From positions 1 through 5,283 of the forward strand of contig JADLDX010000565.1 of the NCBI GenBank assembly GCA_020846515.1: a stretch of 5,283 bases of DNA, read 5' to 3'. Numbering within the stretch: position 1 is the first letter of the stretch; the number at the start of each line of letters is the position of its first letter. This document shows positions 1 to 5,283 of this stretch, one piece after another. The notes under the pieces were generated by a model. That model had not been told where the DNA came from, did not search any database, and saw nothing but the letters and a program-made list of their open reading frames with translations. The position numbers and the translations under genes were made by a program. This DNA is from Pirellulaceae bacterium (GTDB lineage: Bacteria; Planctomycetota; Planctomycetia; Pirellulales; Pirellulaceae).

Positions 1-3
1 CCC

Positions 4-10
4 AGAGAGG
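4..10 (+). promoter_or_regulatory. Shine-Dalgarno of gcvH
   Basis: The sequence AGAGAGG ends 9 nt before the ATG at 20. It is a good match to the anti-Shine-Dalgarno and supports that ATG as the true start. Only 19 nt lie upstream in the window, so it cannot be seen whether gcvH has its own promoter or continues a transcript from an upstream gene such as gcvT. Confidence 0.7.
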
Positions 11-19
11 TCCCAAGAG

Positions 20-409
20 ATGAAGCCGGAAGAGTTGAAATACAACCCATCGCATGAGTGGGTGGGAGTGACGGAAGAGTCGGGTGTCAAAGTTGGCACG
101 GTCGGCATAACCGCGTTCGCATTGGAACAATTAACCGACCTGGTCTACATGGCACTACCAAAGGTTGGACAAAAAGTGACAACCGGGCAGGAATTTGGTG
201 AAGTGGAATCGGTCAAAGCAGTTAGTCCTTTATATAGCCCGGTTACTGGTGAAGTTGTCGCCGTGCATAGCGAACTGGTCGATCGACTGGAATCGCTGGC
301 CGCAGATCCCTACGGCGATGGTTGGATCATCAAAGTCAAACTGGCCGATCCGTCGGGGCTGGACAGTTTATTAACGTTCGATCAATACCAAAAACAGTGT
401 GCAGAGTAA
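20..409 (+). CDS. gcvH: Glycine cleavage system H protein
   Basis: This is the lipoyl carrier of the glycine cleavage system. Its lipoyl arm takes the aminomethyl group from the P protein, hands it to the T protein and is reoxidised by the L protein, all in the cytoplasm. The 129 residues match the usual H-protein length. The start (KYNPSHEWV, residues 7-15) and the middle (GITAFALEQLTDLVYMALP, about 29-47) are family hallmarks. The attachment motif is GEVESVKAVS, with the lipoyl lysine at residue 66 (codon 215-217), followed by SPVTGEV of the hammerhead fold. The stop TAA shares its last A with the start of gcvPA (TAATG), so the two are probably translationally coupled. Nothing looks truncated. 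The last gene of the operon probably modifies lysine 66 (inference). Confidence 0.97.
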   Translation: MKPEELKYNPSHEWVGVTEESGVKVGTVGITAFALEQLTDLVYMALPKVGQKVTTGQEFGEVESVKAVSPLYSPVTGEVVAVHSELVDRLESLAADPYGDGWIIKVKLADPSGLDSLLTFDQYQKQCAE

Positions 410-1782
410 TGGCTTATCTGTTCAATACGGCTGACGACCAGCGTGAAATGTTGCGGGCCATTGGAGCCGCCTCGATCGAAGATTTATTCGCAGGCGTGCC
501 CACCGATTGTCGTCTGGATCGCCCCTTGGCGATTCCGGCGCCGCTCTCAGAAGCTGAACTAACGCGGCACATGATGCACCTGGCCAACCGGAATCAGGGC
601 ACCAGCGAGCTGGTCTGTTTTTTAGGTGGCGGCGCGTACGACCACTTTATACCAGCCGTGGTAGATGCTCTGGCTAGTCGTGGCGAGTTCTTCACGTCCT
701 ATACGCCTTATCAACCGGAAGTCAGCCAAGGCAACTTGCAGGTGATGTTCGAGTACGAAACGATGGTCTGTGAACTGACCGGTATGGATGTGTCCAATGC
801 CAGTCTGTATGACGGGGCCAGCGCGTGTGTCGAAGCTGTACTGTTGTCGCTGTCGATCTCAGAGACGCGACGACGTGTGATCGTCAGTGATAGTTTGCAC
901 CCGGAGTACCGACAGTCGCTGGCCACGTATCTGAGTTTTTTGAATGCCGAATTGATCACATTGCCCGCCAAGGCTGGGCAATGGGACCAGGCCGCGCTAA
1001 AGGCTGCTCTGAATGACAGCGTCGCGTGTGTAGTGCTCAGTCAACCGAACTTTTTTGGTGTGGTTGAAGATCTGGCACCGATGGCAGACATGGCCAAAGA
1101 GGCTGGCGCCGTAGTGGTCGCAGTGGTTGATGTTTTAAGTCTCGGGTTGTTGGAAAGTCCTGGTGCTTGGGGTGCCGATGTAGTCGTCGCCGAGGGGCAA
1201 TCGCTGGGCGTGCCATTGCAATATGGCGGTCCCTACTTGGGCATTATGGCTTGCCGCGAATCGCTAGTGCGCCGCATGCCCGGTCGCATCGCAGGCCAAA
1301 CGACCGATAGTTCGGGCACGCGCTGCTGGGTGCTGACGCTCCAGACGCGTGAACAGCACATTCGTAGAGACAAGGCCACTAGTAACATTTGCACCAATCA
1401 AGGCTTGCTGGCGTTGCGGGCCACGATTTATCTGAGTCTGTTGGGGCCTGTGGGCTTGCAGGAGACTGCGGCACAATGCGCGTGGAAGACCGCTTACCTG
1501 CGCGACGCGTTGTCCGGTAATGACCGCTGGGAAGTCGCGTTTCCACAGGGCAGTCATTGGCGAGAAGTTGTACTGCGCGATCGCGCCAACGATGTAGAGC
1601 TGGTCGTCGAACATGCGCGGCATCATGGACTGCTGGCTGGTTTACCGCTTGGTCGTTGGTACCCAGTGTTGAGCGATTGTCTCTTGGTGGCGGTGACCGA
1701 AAAACGCACTCGCGGCGAAATTGATCAACTGGTTGACGTGCTGATCAACACACCTAGCTTGACGGAGCCTGCTCATGCGTAA
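409..1782 (+). CDS. gcvPA: Glycine dehydrogenase (decarboxylating) subunit 1, P-protein alpha
   Basis: This is the N-terminal half of a split P protein, which with GcvPB forms the glycine-decarboxylating enzyme. It has 457 residues, about the usual length for the alpha subunit. Motifs in order are FLGGGAYDHFIP (71-82), YTPYQPE (98-104), the NASLYDGA region near 138-145, EGQSLGVPLQYGGPY (around residue 264) and TLQTREQHIRR followed by ATSNICTNQGL (310-333). The fold-type I lysine is replaced by glutamine or a neighbour around residue 264. This is normal for the alpha subunit, which does not bind PLP covalently. The frame is open upstream to an ATG at 322, but starting there would add 29 residues with no family similarity and overlap gcvH by 88 nt. 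The ATG at 409 gives the expected MAYLFNTADDQREML start. There is no strong Shine-Dalgarno, so initiation probably depends on ribosomes finishing gcvH. Confidence 0.96.
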   Translation: MAYLFNTADDQREMLRAIGAASIEDLFAGVPTDCRLDRPLAIPAPLSEAELTRHMMHLANRNQGTSELVCFLGGGAYDHFIPAVVDALASRGEFFTSYTPYQPEVSQGNLQVMFEYETMVCELTGMDVSNASLYDGASACVEAVLLSLSISETRRRVIVSDSLHPEYRQSLATYLSFLNAELITLPAKAGQWDQAALKAALNDSVACVVLSQPNFFGVVEDLAPMADMAKEAGAVVVAVVDVLSLGLLESPGAWGADVVVAEGQSLGVPLQYGGPYLGIMACRESLVRRMPGRIAGQTTDSSGTRCWVLTLQTREQHIRRDKATSNICTNQGLLALRATIYLSLLGPVGLQETAAQCAWKTAYLRDALSGNDRWEVAFPQGSHWREVVLRDRANDVELVVEHARHHGLLAGLPLGRWYPVLSDCLLVAVTEKRTRGEIDQLVDVLINTPSLTEPAHA

Positions 1783-3238
1783 CGTGCAATCGACTCAGTT
1801 GATTTTTGAACTTTCCAAACCAGGGCGCCGCGCTCATCGATTACCCCCGGCCGATGTGCCCACGCCCGAGGTGAGCAGCCTGTATCCAAGCGCGTCCCTG
1901 CGCACGCGACTGCCCGCTTTACCGGAAGTAGCCGAAGGCGATGTGGTGCGTCACTTCACCAATCTCTCGACGCTGAACATGTCAGTCGATACCCATTTTT
2001 ATCCGCTCGGCTCCTGTACGATGAAGTACAATCCGAAGCGCAACGAGCGACTGGCCGGATTGGCAGGCGTGGCCGATTTGCATCCGTTGCAGAGTGAGTC
2101 CACGATCCAAGGCATGCTCGAATTGCTATATCGGCTCCAAGGTTATTTGGCCGAAATCTCTGGCTTGCCTGCCGTTTCATTGCAACCGGCCGCCGGTGCA
2201 CACGGTGAGTTGACAGCGCTGATGACCGCGGTGGCTTACTTTAAACATAAAGGCGAGAGCGATCGTCGCGTGGTCTTGGTACCCGATAGTTCGCATGGTA
2301 CCAACCCAGCCAGCGCCAAAGTGATCGGACTGGAAACCGTAACCGTTCGCAGTTGCCCCGACGGTTCGGTCGATGTCGAGGACCTGAAGAGCAAGGTCAA
2401 CTCGCGTACAGCCGTATTCATGATCACCAATCCCAGCACGTTGGGATTATTCGAAAAGCAGATCAAGCAGATCGCCGCGCTGGTACATGGCGTGGGTGGA
2501 TTGATTTATTTGGATGGCGCGAACATGAATGCGATTTTAGGCATCGCGCGACCGGGTGATTTTGGCGCCGATATGATGCACTACAATCCGCACAAGACCT
2601 TCAGCGGTCCACACGGTGGCGGCGGCCCAGGTGCCGGCCCAATCTGCGTGCGTGACTTCCTGGAGCCTTACCTGCCCGTGCCACGCGTGGAAAAATCGGG
2701 TGAACGGTATATCCTCAACGCGGATCATCCGCATTCCATCGGTCGTGTGCGTAGCTTCTTTGGCAATGTTGGCGTCCTCGTGCGTGCCTATTGTTACATC
2801 TGCAGTCTAGGTGGGTCGGGGTTACGGGCGGCCAGCGAGCAAGCAGTGCTGAACGCCAACTATCTACGCAGTCGCATCAGTCCGCTGTTGCCGGTGCCGC
2901 ACGCAGGGCCATGCATGCATGAGTTTGTGGCATCGGCTGCCGCGCTGAAAAAGCAGCGTGGGCTGACGGCGATGGATCTGGCCAAACGGCTACTCGACTT
3001 CGGCTTTCATGCCCCAACGGTTTATTTTCCGCTAACCGTGCCCGAGGCAGTTATGATCGAACCGACGGAGACCGAGAGCAAAGAGACAATGGATGCGTTT
3101 GTGCGCGCTATCGAGCTGATTCTCGAAGAAGATCAAGAGCTCGTCCATGCCGCGCCCCATTCGACCGCCATTAGTCGACCAGATGAAGTATCAGCCGCCA
3201 GGAAACCAGTCGTACGATGGACGCCTACGCCTACGTAG
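1775..3238 (+). CDS. gcvPB: Glycine dehydrogenase (decarboxylating) subunit 2, P-protein beta
   Basis: This is the PLP-binding half of the P protein. It decarboxylates glycine and loads the aminomethyl group onto lipoyl-GcvH, working as a heterotetramer with GcvPA. The 487 residues fit the family. Visible motifs are HFYPLGSCTMKYNPK (74-88), SSHGTNPASA (172-181), YLDGANMNA (245-253, with Asp247 the likely partner of the pyridine nitrogen) and NPHKTFSGPHGGGGPG, in which Lys274 (codon 2594-2596) is the Schiff-base lysine. The family's C-terminal region ends near Trp482. A further TPTPT tail is encoded by a 6-bp repeat that overlaps the next gene's start. The gene overlaps gcvPA by 8 nt, with GGAG at 1763-1766 serving as ribosome binding site, and overlaps the next gene by 22 nt. 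All key residues are present. Confidence 0.97.
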   Translation: MRNVQSTQLIFELSKPGRRAHRLPPADVPTPEVSSLYPSASLRTRLPALPEVAEGDVVRHFTNLSTLNMSVDTHFYPLGSCTMKYNPKRNERLAGLAGVADLHPLQSESTIQGMLELLYRLQGYLAEISGLPAVSLQPAAGAHGELTALMTAVAYFKHKGESDRRVVLVPDSSHGTNPASAKVIGLETVTVRSCPDGSVDVEDLKSKVNSRTAVFMITNPSTLGLFEKQIKQIAALVHGVGGLIYLDGANMNAILGIARPGDFGADMMHYNPHKTFSGPHGGGGPGAGPICVRDFLEPYLPVPRVEKSGERYILNADHPHSIGRVRSFFGNVGVLVRAYCYICSLGGSGLRAASEQAVLNANYLRSRISPLLPVPHAGPCMHEFVASAAALKKQRGLTAMDLAKRLLDFGFHAPTVYFPLTVPEAVMIEPTETESKETMDAFVRAIELILEEDQELVHAAPHSTAISRPDEVSAARKPVVRWTPTPT

Positions 3239-4071
3239 ATGAACCTCGCTTGGGCGAGTCGAATATGGCCATCGACCGCCGGCTGCTCGAGGCGGCCGAG
3301 CAGCAGGGGTGTGCCTTCGTGCGTTTGTATCGCTGGTCGCAGCCCACGCTATCGTTGGGACATTTCCAAGCTGATTGCGATCGTAGCCAGCATCCGCCCA
3401 GCGCCTCGTTACCCGTGGTGTTGCGAGCCAGCGGCGGTGGCGCAATCGTGCACGATCGCGAATGGACCTACAGCGTAGCGATCCCGGTCGGCCGAAACAA
3501 AATTGGTGCGGCCACCCAGCTCTACGACCTCGTCCACGGCGCACTGGTCGATGGATTGCAAGGCATGGGCTGGGATGCCCAGCAATGGGTCAAGCCGTGT
3601 GCCAATCCGAATGCACTGAGTCGCACGGACGTGGTGAGTGACTTAAAAGGCTGCGCGGTCGCAACTCCTGACGAAGCCCGGCCGGGTCAGGCGGGCAATC
3701 GCAGCCAAGCAGCCTTCCTTTGCTTTCAGCGTAGAAGTTGCGGCGATATCGTCTGTGAAGGCAGCAAAGTAGTCGGAAGTGCCCAGAGACGACTGGGGGC
3801 CAGTGTATTGCAGCATGGAAGTATTTTGTGCGCATCGAGCCAGCATGCGCCCGAGTTACCTGGTTTGGCGGAACTGCCGCGGTCGCGCCAGACCGAGGCT
3901 CGCCAGCATGGTGTTACTCAACCGGAAGTAATGCTTGAGAGTGAGACATTTGGCAAGCTTGTGTTATCCTGGGTTCTAGCCCCATTAATCCGGGAGTTTG
4001 GACTGCGGGTTGTCGAATTAGAAAAAGGTGGGGATCAATTGCCCGTGGTGGTCCCTAAAATACTAGTGTGA
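3217..4071 (+). CDS. LipM-type octanoyltransferase / lipoate-protein ligase family
   Basis: This is a 284-residue member of the biotin/lipoate protein ligase superfamily. Motifs are GESNMAIDRRLLEAA (13-27), RLYRWSQPTLSLG near 36-48, RASGGGAIVHDREWTYS (70-86), GSKVVGSAQRR (182-192) and LQHGSIL (198-204). Lys184 is the conserved ligase lysine. Cys169, in FLCF, precedes it by 15 residues. That spacing equals the catalytic Cys150 and Lys165 remembered for Bacillus LipM, which moves octanoate from acyl carrier protein to GcvH. LplA-type ligases lack this cysteine and usually have HHGT instead of QHGS. Its position last in a gcv operon, beside its likely substrate GcvH, supports octanoyl transfer to lysine 66 of GcvH (inference). 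The ATG at 3217 lies inside gcvPB. An AGGA at 3200-3203 is 13 nt away, rather far, so coupling to gcvPB translation is likely. Family membership is firm; LipM rather than lipoate ligase activity is less certain. Confidence 0.88.
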   Translation: MDAYAYVDEPRLGESNMAIDRRLLEAAEQQGCAFVRLYRWSQPTLSLGHFQADCDRSQHPPSASLPVVLRASGGGAIVHDREWTYSVAIPVGRNKIGAATQLYDLVHGALVDGLQGMGWDAQQWVKPCANPNALSRTDVVSDLKGCAVATPDEARPGQAGNRSQAAFLCFQRRSCGDIVCEGSKVVGSAQRRLGASVLQHGSILCASSQHAPELPGLAELPRSRQTEARQHGVTQPEVMLESETFGKLVLSWVLAPLIREFGLRVVELEKGGDQLPVVVPKILV

Positions 4072-4089
4072 CGCCGTAGAGTTGGTGCG

Positions 4090-4174
4090 GTACCGTAAAA
4101 GGTAGGGTAAAGGATTACTTTTTTACGTACTATACGTAGTAGAGAGCTTTTTTCAGATACAAATCGTTTTTTTT
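4090..4174 (+). terminator. Probable transcription end region of the gcv operon, weak hairpins plus T-tracts
   Basis: Starting 18 nt after the stop of the last gcv operon gene, 4090-4100 pairs with 4121-4130 (ten base pairs, one bulged C). Inside it lies GTAA-AGGA-TTAC (4107-4118), followed directly by six T (4119-4124). A second hairpin, TACTA-TACG-TAGTA (4128-4141), is followed six bases later by six T (4148-4153), and a run of eight T sits at 4167-4174. None is a classic GC-rich intrinsic terminator, and the first and second hairpins share bases 4128-4130. A termination role is inferred from position and T-tracts. The segment could equally be a processed 3' end. Confidence 0.4.
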
Positions 4175-4194
4175 GTTAAGATTGGTGAGTACGC

Positions 4195-4269
4195 GCAGAG
4201 CAGGCATTACCTGGCATGGAATTGCCAACGGGTGATACTGGTCAAAACATCGACGCTCCTATGCTCTGC
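4195..4269 (+). promoter_or_regulatory. Possible structured 5' leader of the FHA gene
   Basis: GCAGAGCA at 4195-4202 is perfectly complementary to TGCTCTGC at 4262-4269. Between them TGGCA (4212-4216) pairs with TGCCA (4223-4227) around a six-base loop. The structure would end 23 nt before the ribosome binding site of the FHA gene, leaving that site free. An 8-bp match in a region this long can arise by chance, and it matches no riboswitch class that I recognise. Confidence 0.25.
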
Positions 4270-4292
4270 CCCAAGCGTTGATCTCATCTAGT

Positions 4293-4296
4293 GGAG
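4293..4296 (+). promoter_or_regulatory. Shine-Dalgarno that fixes the GTG start of the FHA gene
   Basis: GGAG ends 7 nt before the GTG at 4304, ideal spacing. The reading that starts there, MQIQLKVLSG, matches the usual beginning of this kind of FHA protein, in which the first beta strand begins within a few residues of the start. There is no in-frame ATG near enough to compete. Confidence 0.75.
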
Positions 4297-4303
4297 ACGT
4301 GAC

Positions 4304-4996
4304 GTGCAAATACAACTGAAGGTTCTGTCCGGTAGCAGTGAAGGCAAGCTGGTCCCAGTCACGCAGGAGAAATTTCTGATTGGGCGAAGTGATGAGTGTC
4401 AGTTGCGACCCAAGAGCGATTCGATCAGCCGTCGGCACTGTGCTTTGATTCAGAAGGACGAGCGCCTACTGCTGATCGATCTAAAGAGCCGCAATGGCAC
4501 CATCGTCAACGAGAAGAAGCTGGATCCCGCGAAGGCTAAAGTTCTCAAGCATGGTGATCGCATTCAAGTTGGCAAGCTTGAGTTCGAAGTCGTCATTCAG
4601 ACCGCGATTGCGGGCAAGAAGAAACCCGAAGTCAAAGATGTGAAAGACGCGGCCATGCGGACGGCCGATGCGAATACTGGCGATAGCCGTTACGAAGAAG
4701 TCGACGTCAGTTCATGGTTGGAAGAAGCGGATCAGATCAAGCGCGATCGCAATGAGCCGGTAACTCGACAGTTCAACTTGGCGGACTCTGCGAAATTGGA
4801 TTTGTCGGCCGAGTCAACAGTCATGGACGCGCAGGTCGATAGCGAAACCAGTAGTAATCAGCCAGCGGCCGAACCAACGAAGCCGACACCATCCAAGAAG
4901 CCTGGCAAGCTACCGCCGCGCGAGGCCAAGCCTGTTACTGGTTCTTCGAAGGACGCTGCCAGCGAAACGTTGCGTAAGTTCTTCGGCGGTCGGTAA
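4304..4996 (+). CDS. FHA-domain protein with long charged C-terminal tail
   Basis: This is a 230-residue cytoplasmic protein with a GTG start. Residues 1-98 form a forkhead-associated domain, which binds phosphothreonine peptides. All signature residues are present: Gly27-Arg28 (FLIGRS), Ser42 and His45 in SISRRH, Asn64-Gly65 in LKSRNGT, and Asn69. The domain should therefore be able to bind phosphopeptides. Residues 100-230 look disordered, rich in Lys, Glu, Pro, Ser and Thr. Two islands look less random: VDVSSWLEEADQI (133-145) with VTRQF at 153-157, and the C-terminus ASETLRKFFGGR (219-230), which could form a short amphipathic helix. There is no membrane segment or signal peptide. Partners are probably phosphorylated by Hanks-type Ser/Thr kinases, but no kinase or phosphatase gene is in view, so its pathway cannot be named. 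A 14-bp tandem repeat starts at the last base of its stop codon. Confidence 0.92.
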   Translation: MQIQLKVLSGSSEGKLVPVTQEKFLIGRSDECQLRPKSDSISRRHCALIQKDERLLLIDLKSRNGTIVNEKKLDPAKAKVLKHGDRIQVGKLEFEVVIQTAIAGKKKPEVKDVKDAAMRTADANTGDSRYEEVDVSSWLEEADQIKRDRNEPVTRQFNLADSAKLDLSAESTVMDAQVDSETSSNQPAAEPTKPTPSKKPGKLPPREAKPVTGSSKDAASETLRKFFGGR

Positions 4997-5089
4997 GGGC
5001 TCAGAAGCAAGAGCTCAGTAGTAAGAGCTCAGTAGTTAGGGCTCAGCGGTAAGAGATCAGCAGTACGAAATCAGCGGTAAGCGATCGGG
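4996..5089. repeat. 14-bp tandem repeat, six full units plus a decayed seventh
   Basis: Units begin at 4996, 5010, 5024, 5038, 5052 and 5066 with no gaps. The consensus is AGRGCTCAGNRGTA. Units 2 and 3 differ only at the last base; the later units drift (AGAGATCAGCAGTA, CGAAATCAGCGGTA). A seventh, starting at 5080, keeps only about AGCGATC. The array starts at the last base of the FHA gene's stop codon and fills most of the gap to the next gene. Fourteen is not a multiple of three and the array lies after a stop, so it is not a protein repeat. GAGCTC at 5011-5016 and 5025-5030 could pair around an 8-nt loop. Confidence 0.93.
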
Positions 5090-5099
5090 CATTGCTTTC

Positions 5100-5111
5100 A
5101 AGGGAATCCCT
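5100..5111 (+). promoter_or_regulatory. Ribosome binding site inside a small inverted repeat
   Basis: AAGGGA at 5100-5105 ends 9 nt before the ATG at 5115 and is a good Shine-Dalgarno. AGGG (5101-5104) is complementary to CCCT (5108-5111) around a three-base loop, so the site could be partly masked in the mRNA. Four base pairs form only a weak hairpin; regulation is conjecture. Confidence 0.5.
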
Positions 5112-5114
5112 GTT

Positions 5115-5283
5115 ATGCCCTCGAAGTGTCGAGTTCTACTGGCAGTCGTTACCTATTGTCTGACTCTGGTCACGCCTGCTTCCATGGTCTGGGCACAAGC
5201 CAATGTGCCCAGTCTCATCACGCTGAAAGATGGTACGCGCATCGGTCCTGGGATACTGCACGACCATGCGACCATCAGCAAGA
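5115..5283 (+). CDS. Exported protein of unknown function, 5' part only
   Basis: An ATG at 5115 with a good Shine-Dalgarno opens a frame of 56 codons that runs off the window end without a stop. The N-terminus is a clear Sec signal peptide: basic residues in MPSKCR, a hydrophobic core VLLAVVTYCLTLV (7-19), and a likely cleavage after Ala27 (SMVWA before QANV). The cysteine in the core is not in a lipobox arrangement, so a lipoprotein is unlikely. The mature start contains SLITLKDGTRIGPGIL (about 33-48), which looks like short beta strands joined by a DGT turn. The family is not recognised from this fragment. It follows the FHA gene by 118 nt in the same direction and may share its transcript. 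Confidence 0.75.
   Translation, partial: MPSKCRVLLAVVTYCLTLVTPASMVWAQANVPSLITLKDGTRIGPGILHDHATISK

Larger units (their letters stand above)
4072..4303. other. Intergenic region between the gcv operon and the FHA gene
   Basis: These 232 nt contain no credible open reading frame on either strand. The first 100 nt are AT-rich with T-tracts and hairpins, described separately. The second part (4195-4269) holds an inverted repeat enclosing a small hairpin. A promoter for the FHA gene should lie here if that gene is not read through from gcv. TAAGAT at 4177-4182 and GATACT at 4233-4238 resemble -10 boxes, but neither has a recognisable -35 at proper distance, so no promoter is called. No tRNA or mobile-element end was seen. 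Confidence 0.7.

Noticed and set aside
322..408. Upstream extension of gcvPA to an ATG at 322
   Set aside because: It would overlap gcvH by 88 nt and add 29 residues unlike the family; the ATG at 409 gives the expected N-terminus.
1189..1230. Inactivated GcvPA because the PLP lysine is missing at EGQSLG
   Set aside because: Alpha subunits of split P proteins normally lack it; the catalytic lysine is supplied by GcvPB.
2353..3478. Plus-strand open frames in other phases (2353-2559, 2616-2810, 3239-3478)
   Set aside because: They are embedded in gcvPB or the LipM-like gene, whose frames are supported by many conserved motifs.
711..3835. Open frames of 65-120 codons on the minus strand inside the gcv genes (for example 711-971, 1264-1626, 1956-2201, 2236-2466, 2537-2734, 3191-3544, 3590-3835)
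   Set aside because: They lie opposite strongly conserved coding sequence, show no family motifs and have low-complexity Arg/Ser/Pro-rich translations typical of shadow frames.
4177..4238. Sigma-70 promoter for the FHA gene using TAAGAT (4177) or GATACT (4233) as -10, or TTGCCA (4222) as -35
   Set aside because: None has a partner box of fair quality at 16-18 bp.
4996..5089. CRISPR array
   Set aside because: Units are 14 bp, directly adjoining with no spacers, and no cas gene is near.
1..5283. Defence, toxin-antitoxin, prophage or mobile-element cargo
   Set aside because: All substantial reading frames are accounted for by housekeeping or signalling genes; no transposase, integrase, target-site duplication or terminal repeats were seen.

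Overview
The window reads as a piece of a bacterial chromosome of moderate to high GC (by eye mid-50s percent). The best guess for the host is a planctomycete of the Pirellulales type. That rests on the split glycine decarboxylase followed by a lipoate-ligase-family gene, and on a short protein with an N-terminal FHA domain and a long charged tail. This is inference from remembered gene style, not a database match.

Positions 1-4071 hold the 3' part of a glycine cleavage operon on the + strand: gcvH (20-409), gcvPA (409-1782), gcvPB (1775-3238) and a LipM-type octanoyltransferase/lipoate ligase homologue (3217-4071). Each gene overlaps the next by 1, 8 and 22 nt, so translation is probably coupled. 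The products fit one job. GcvPA/GcvPB decarboxylate glycine with PLP (lysine 274 of GcvPB) and pass the aminomethyl group to the lipoyl arm on lysine 66 of GcvH. The last gene has the Cys and Lys expected of an enzyme that places the octanoyl precursor of that arm on GcvH. gcvT and the dihydrolipoyl dehydrogenase gene are not in the window; gcvT may lie just upstream.

Positions 4072-4303 are non-coding. The first half has several overlapping small hairpins and three T-tracts, and probably ends the gcv transcript. The second half could fold as a 5' leader of the next gene. No convincing sigma-70 promoter was seen.

Positions 4304-4996 encode a 230-residue FHA-domain protein with a GTG start and a good Shine-Dalgarno. 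Directly from its stop codon runs a 14-bp tandem repeat (six full units, 4996-5079, plus a decayed seventh). A signal-peptide-bearing protein of unknown function then starts at 5115 and runs off the window end.

No RNA gene, CRISPR array, insertion sequence, prophage or defence system is visible. The most useful observations are the LipM-like Cys/Lys signature in the gcv operon, the 14-bp repeat after the FHA gene, and the structured intergenic region.
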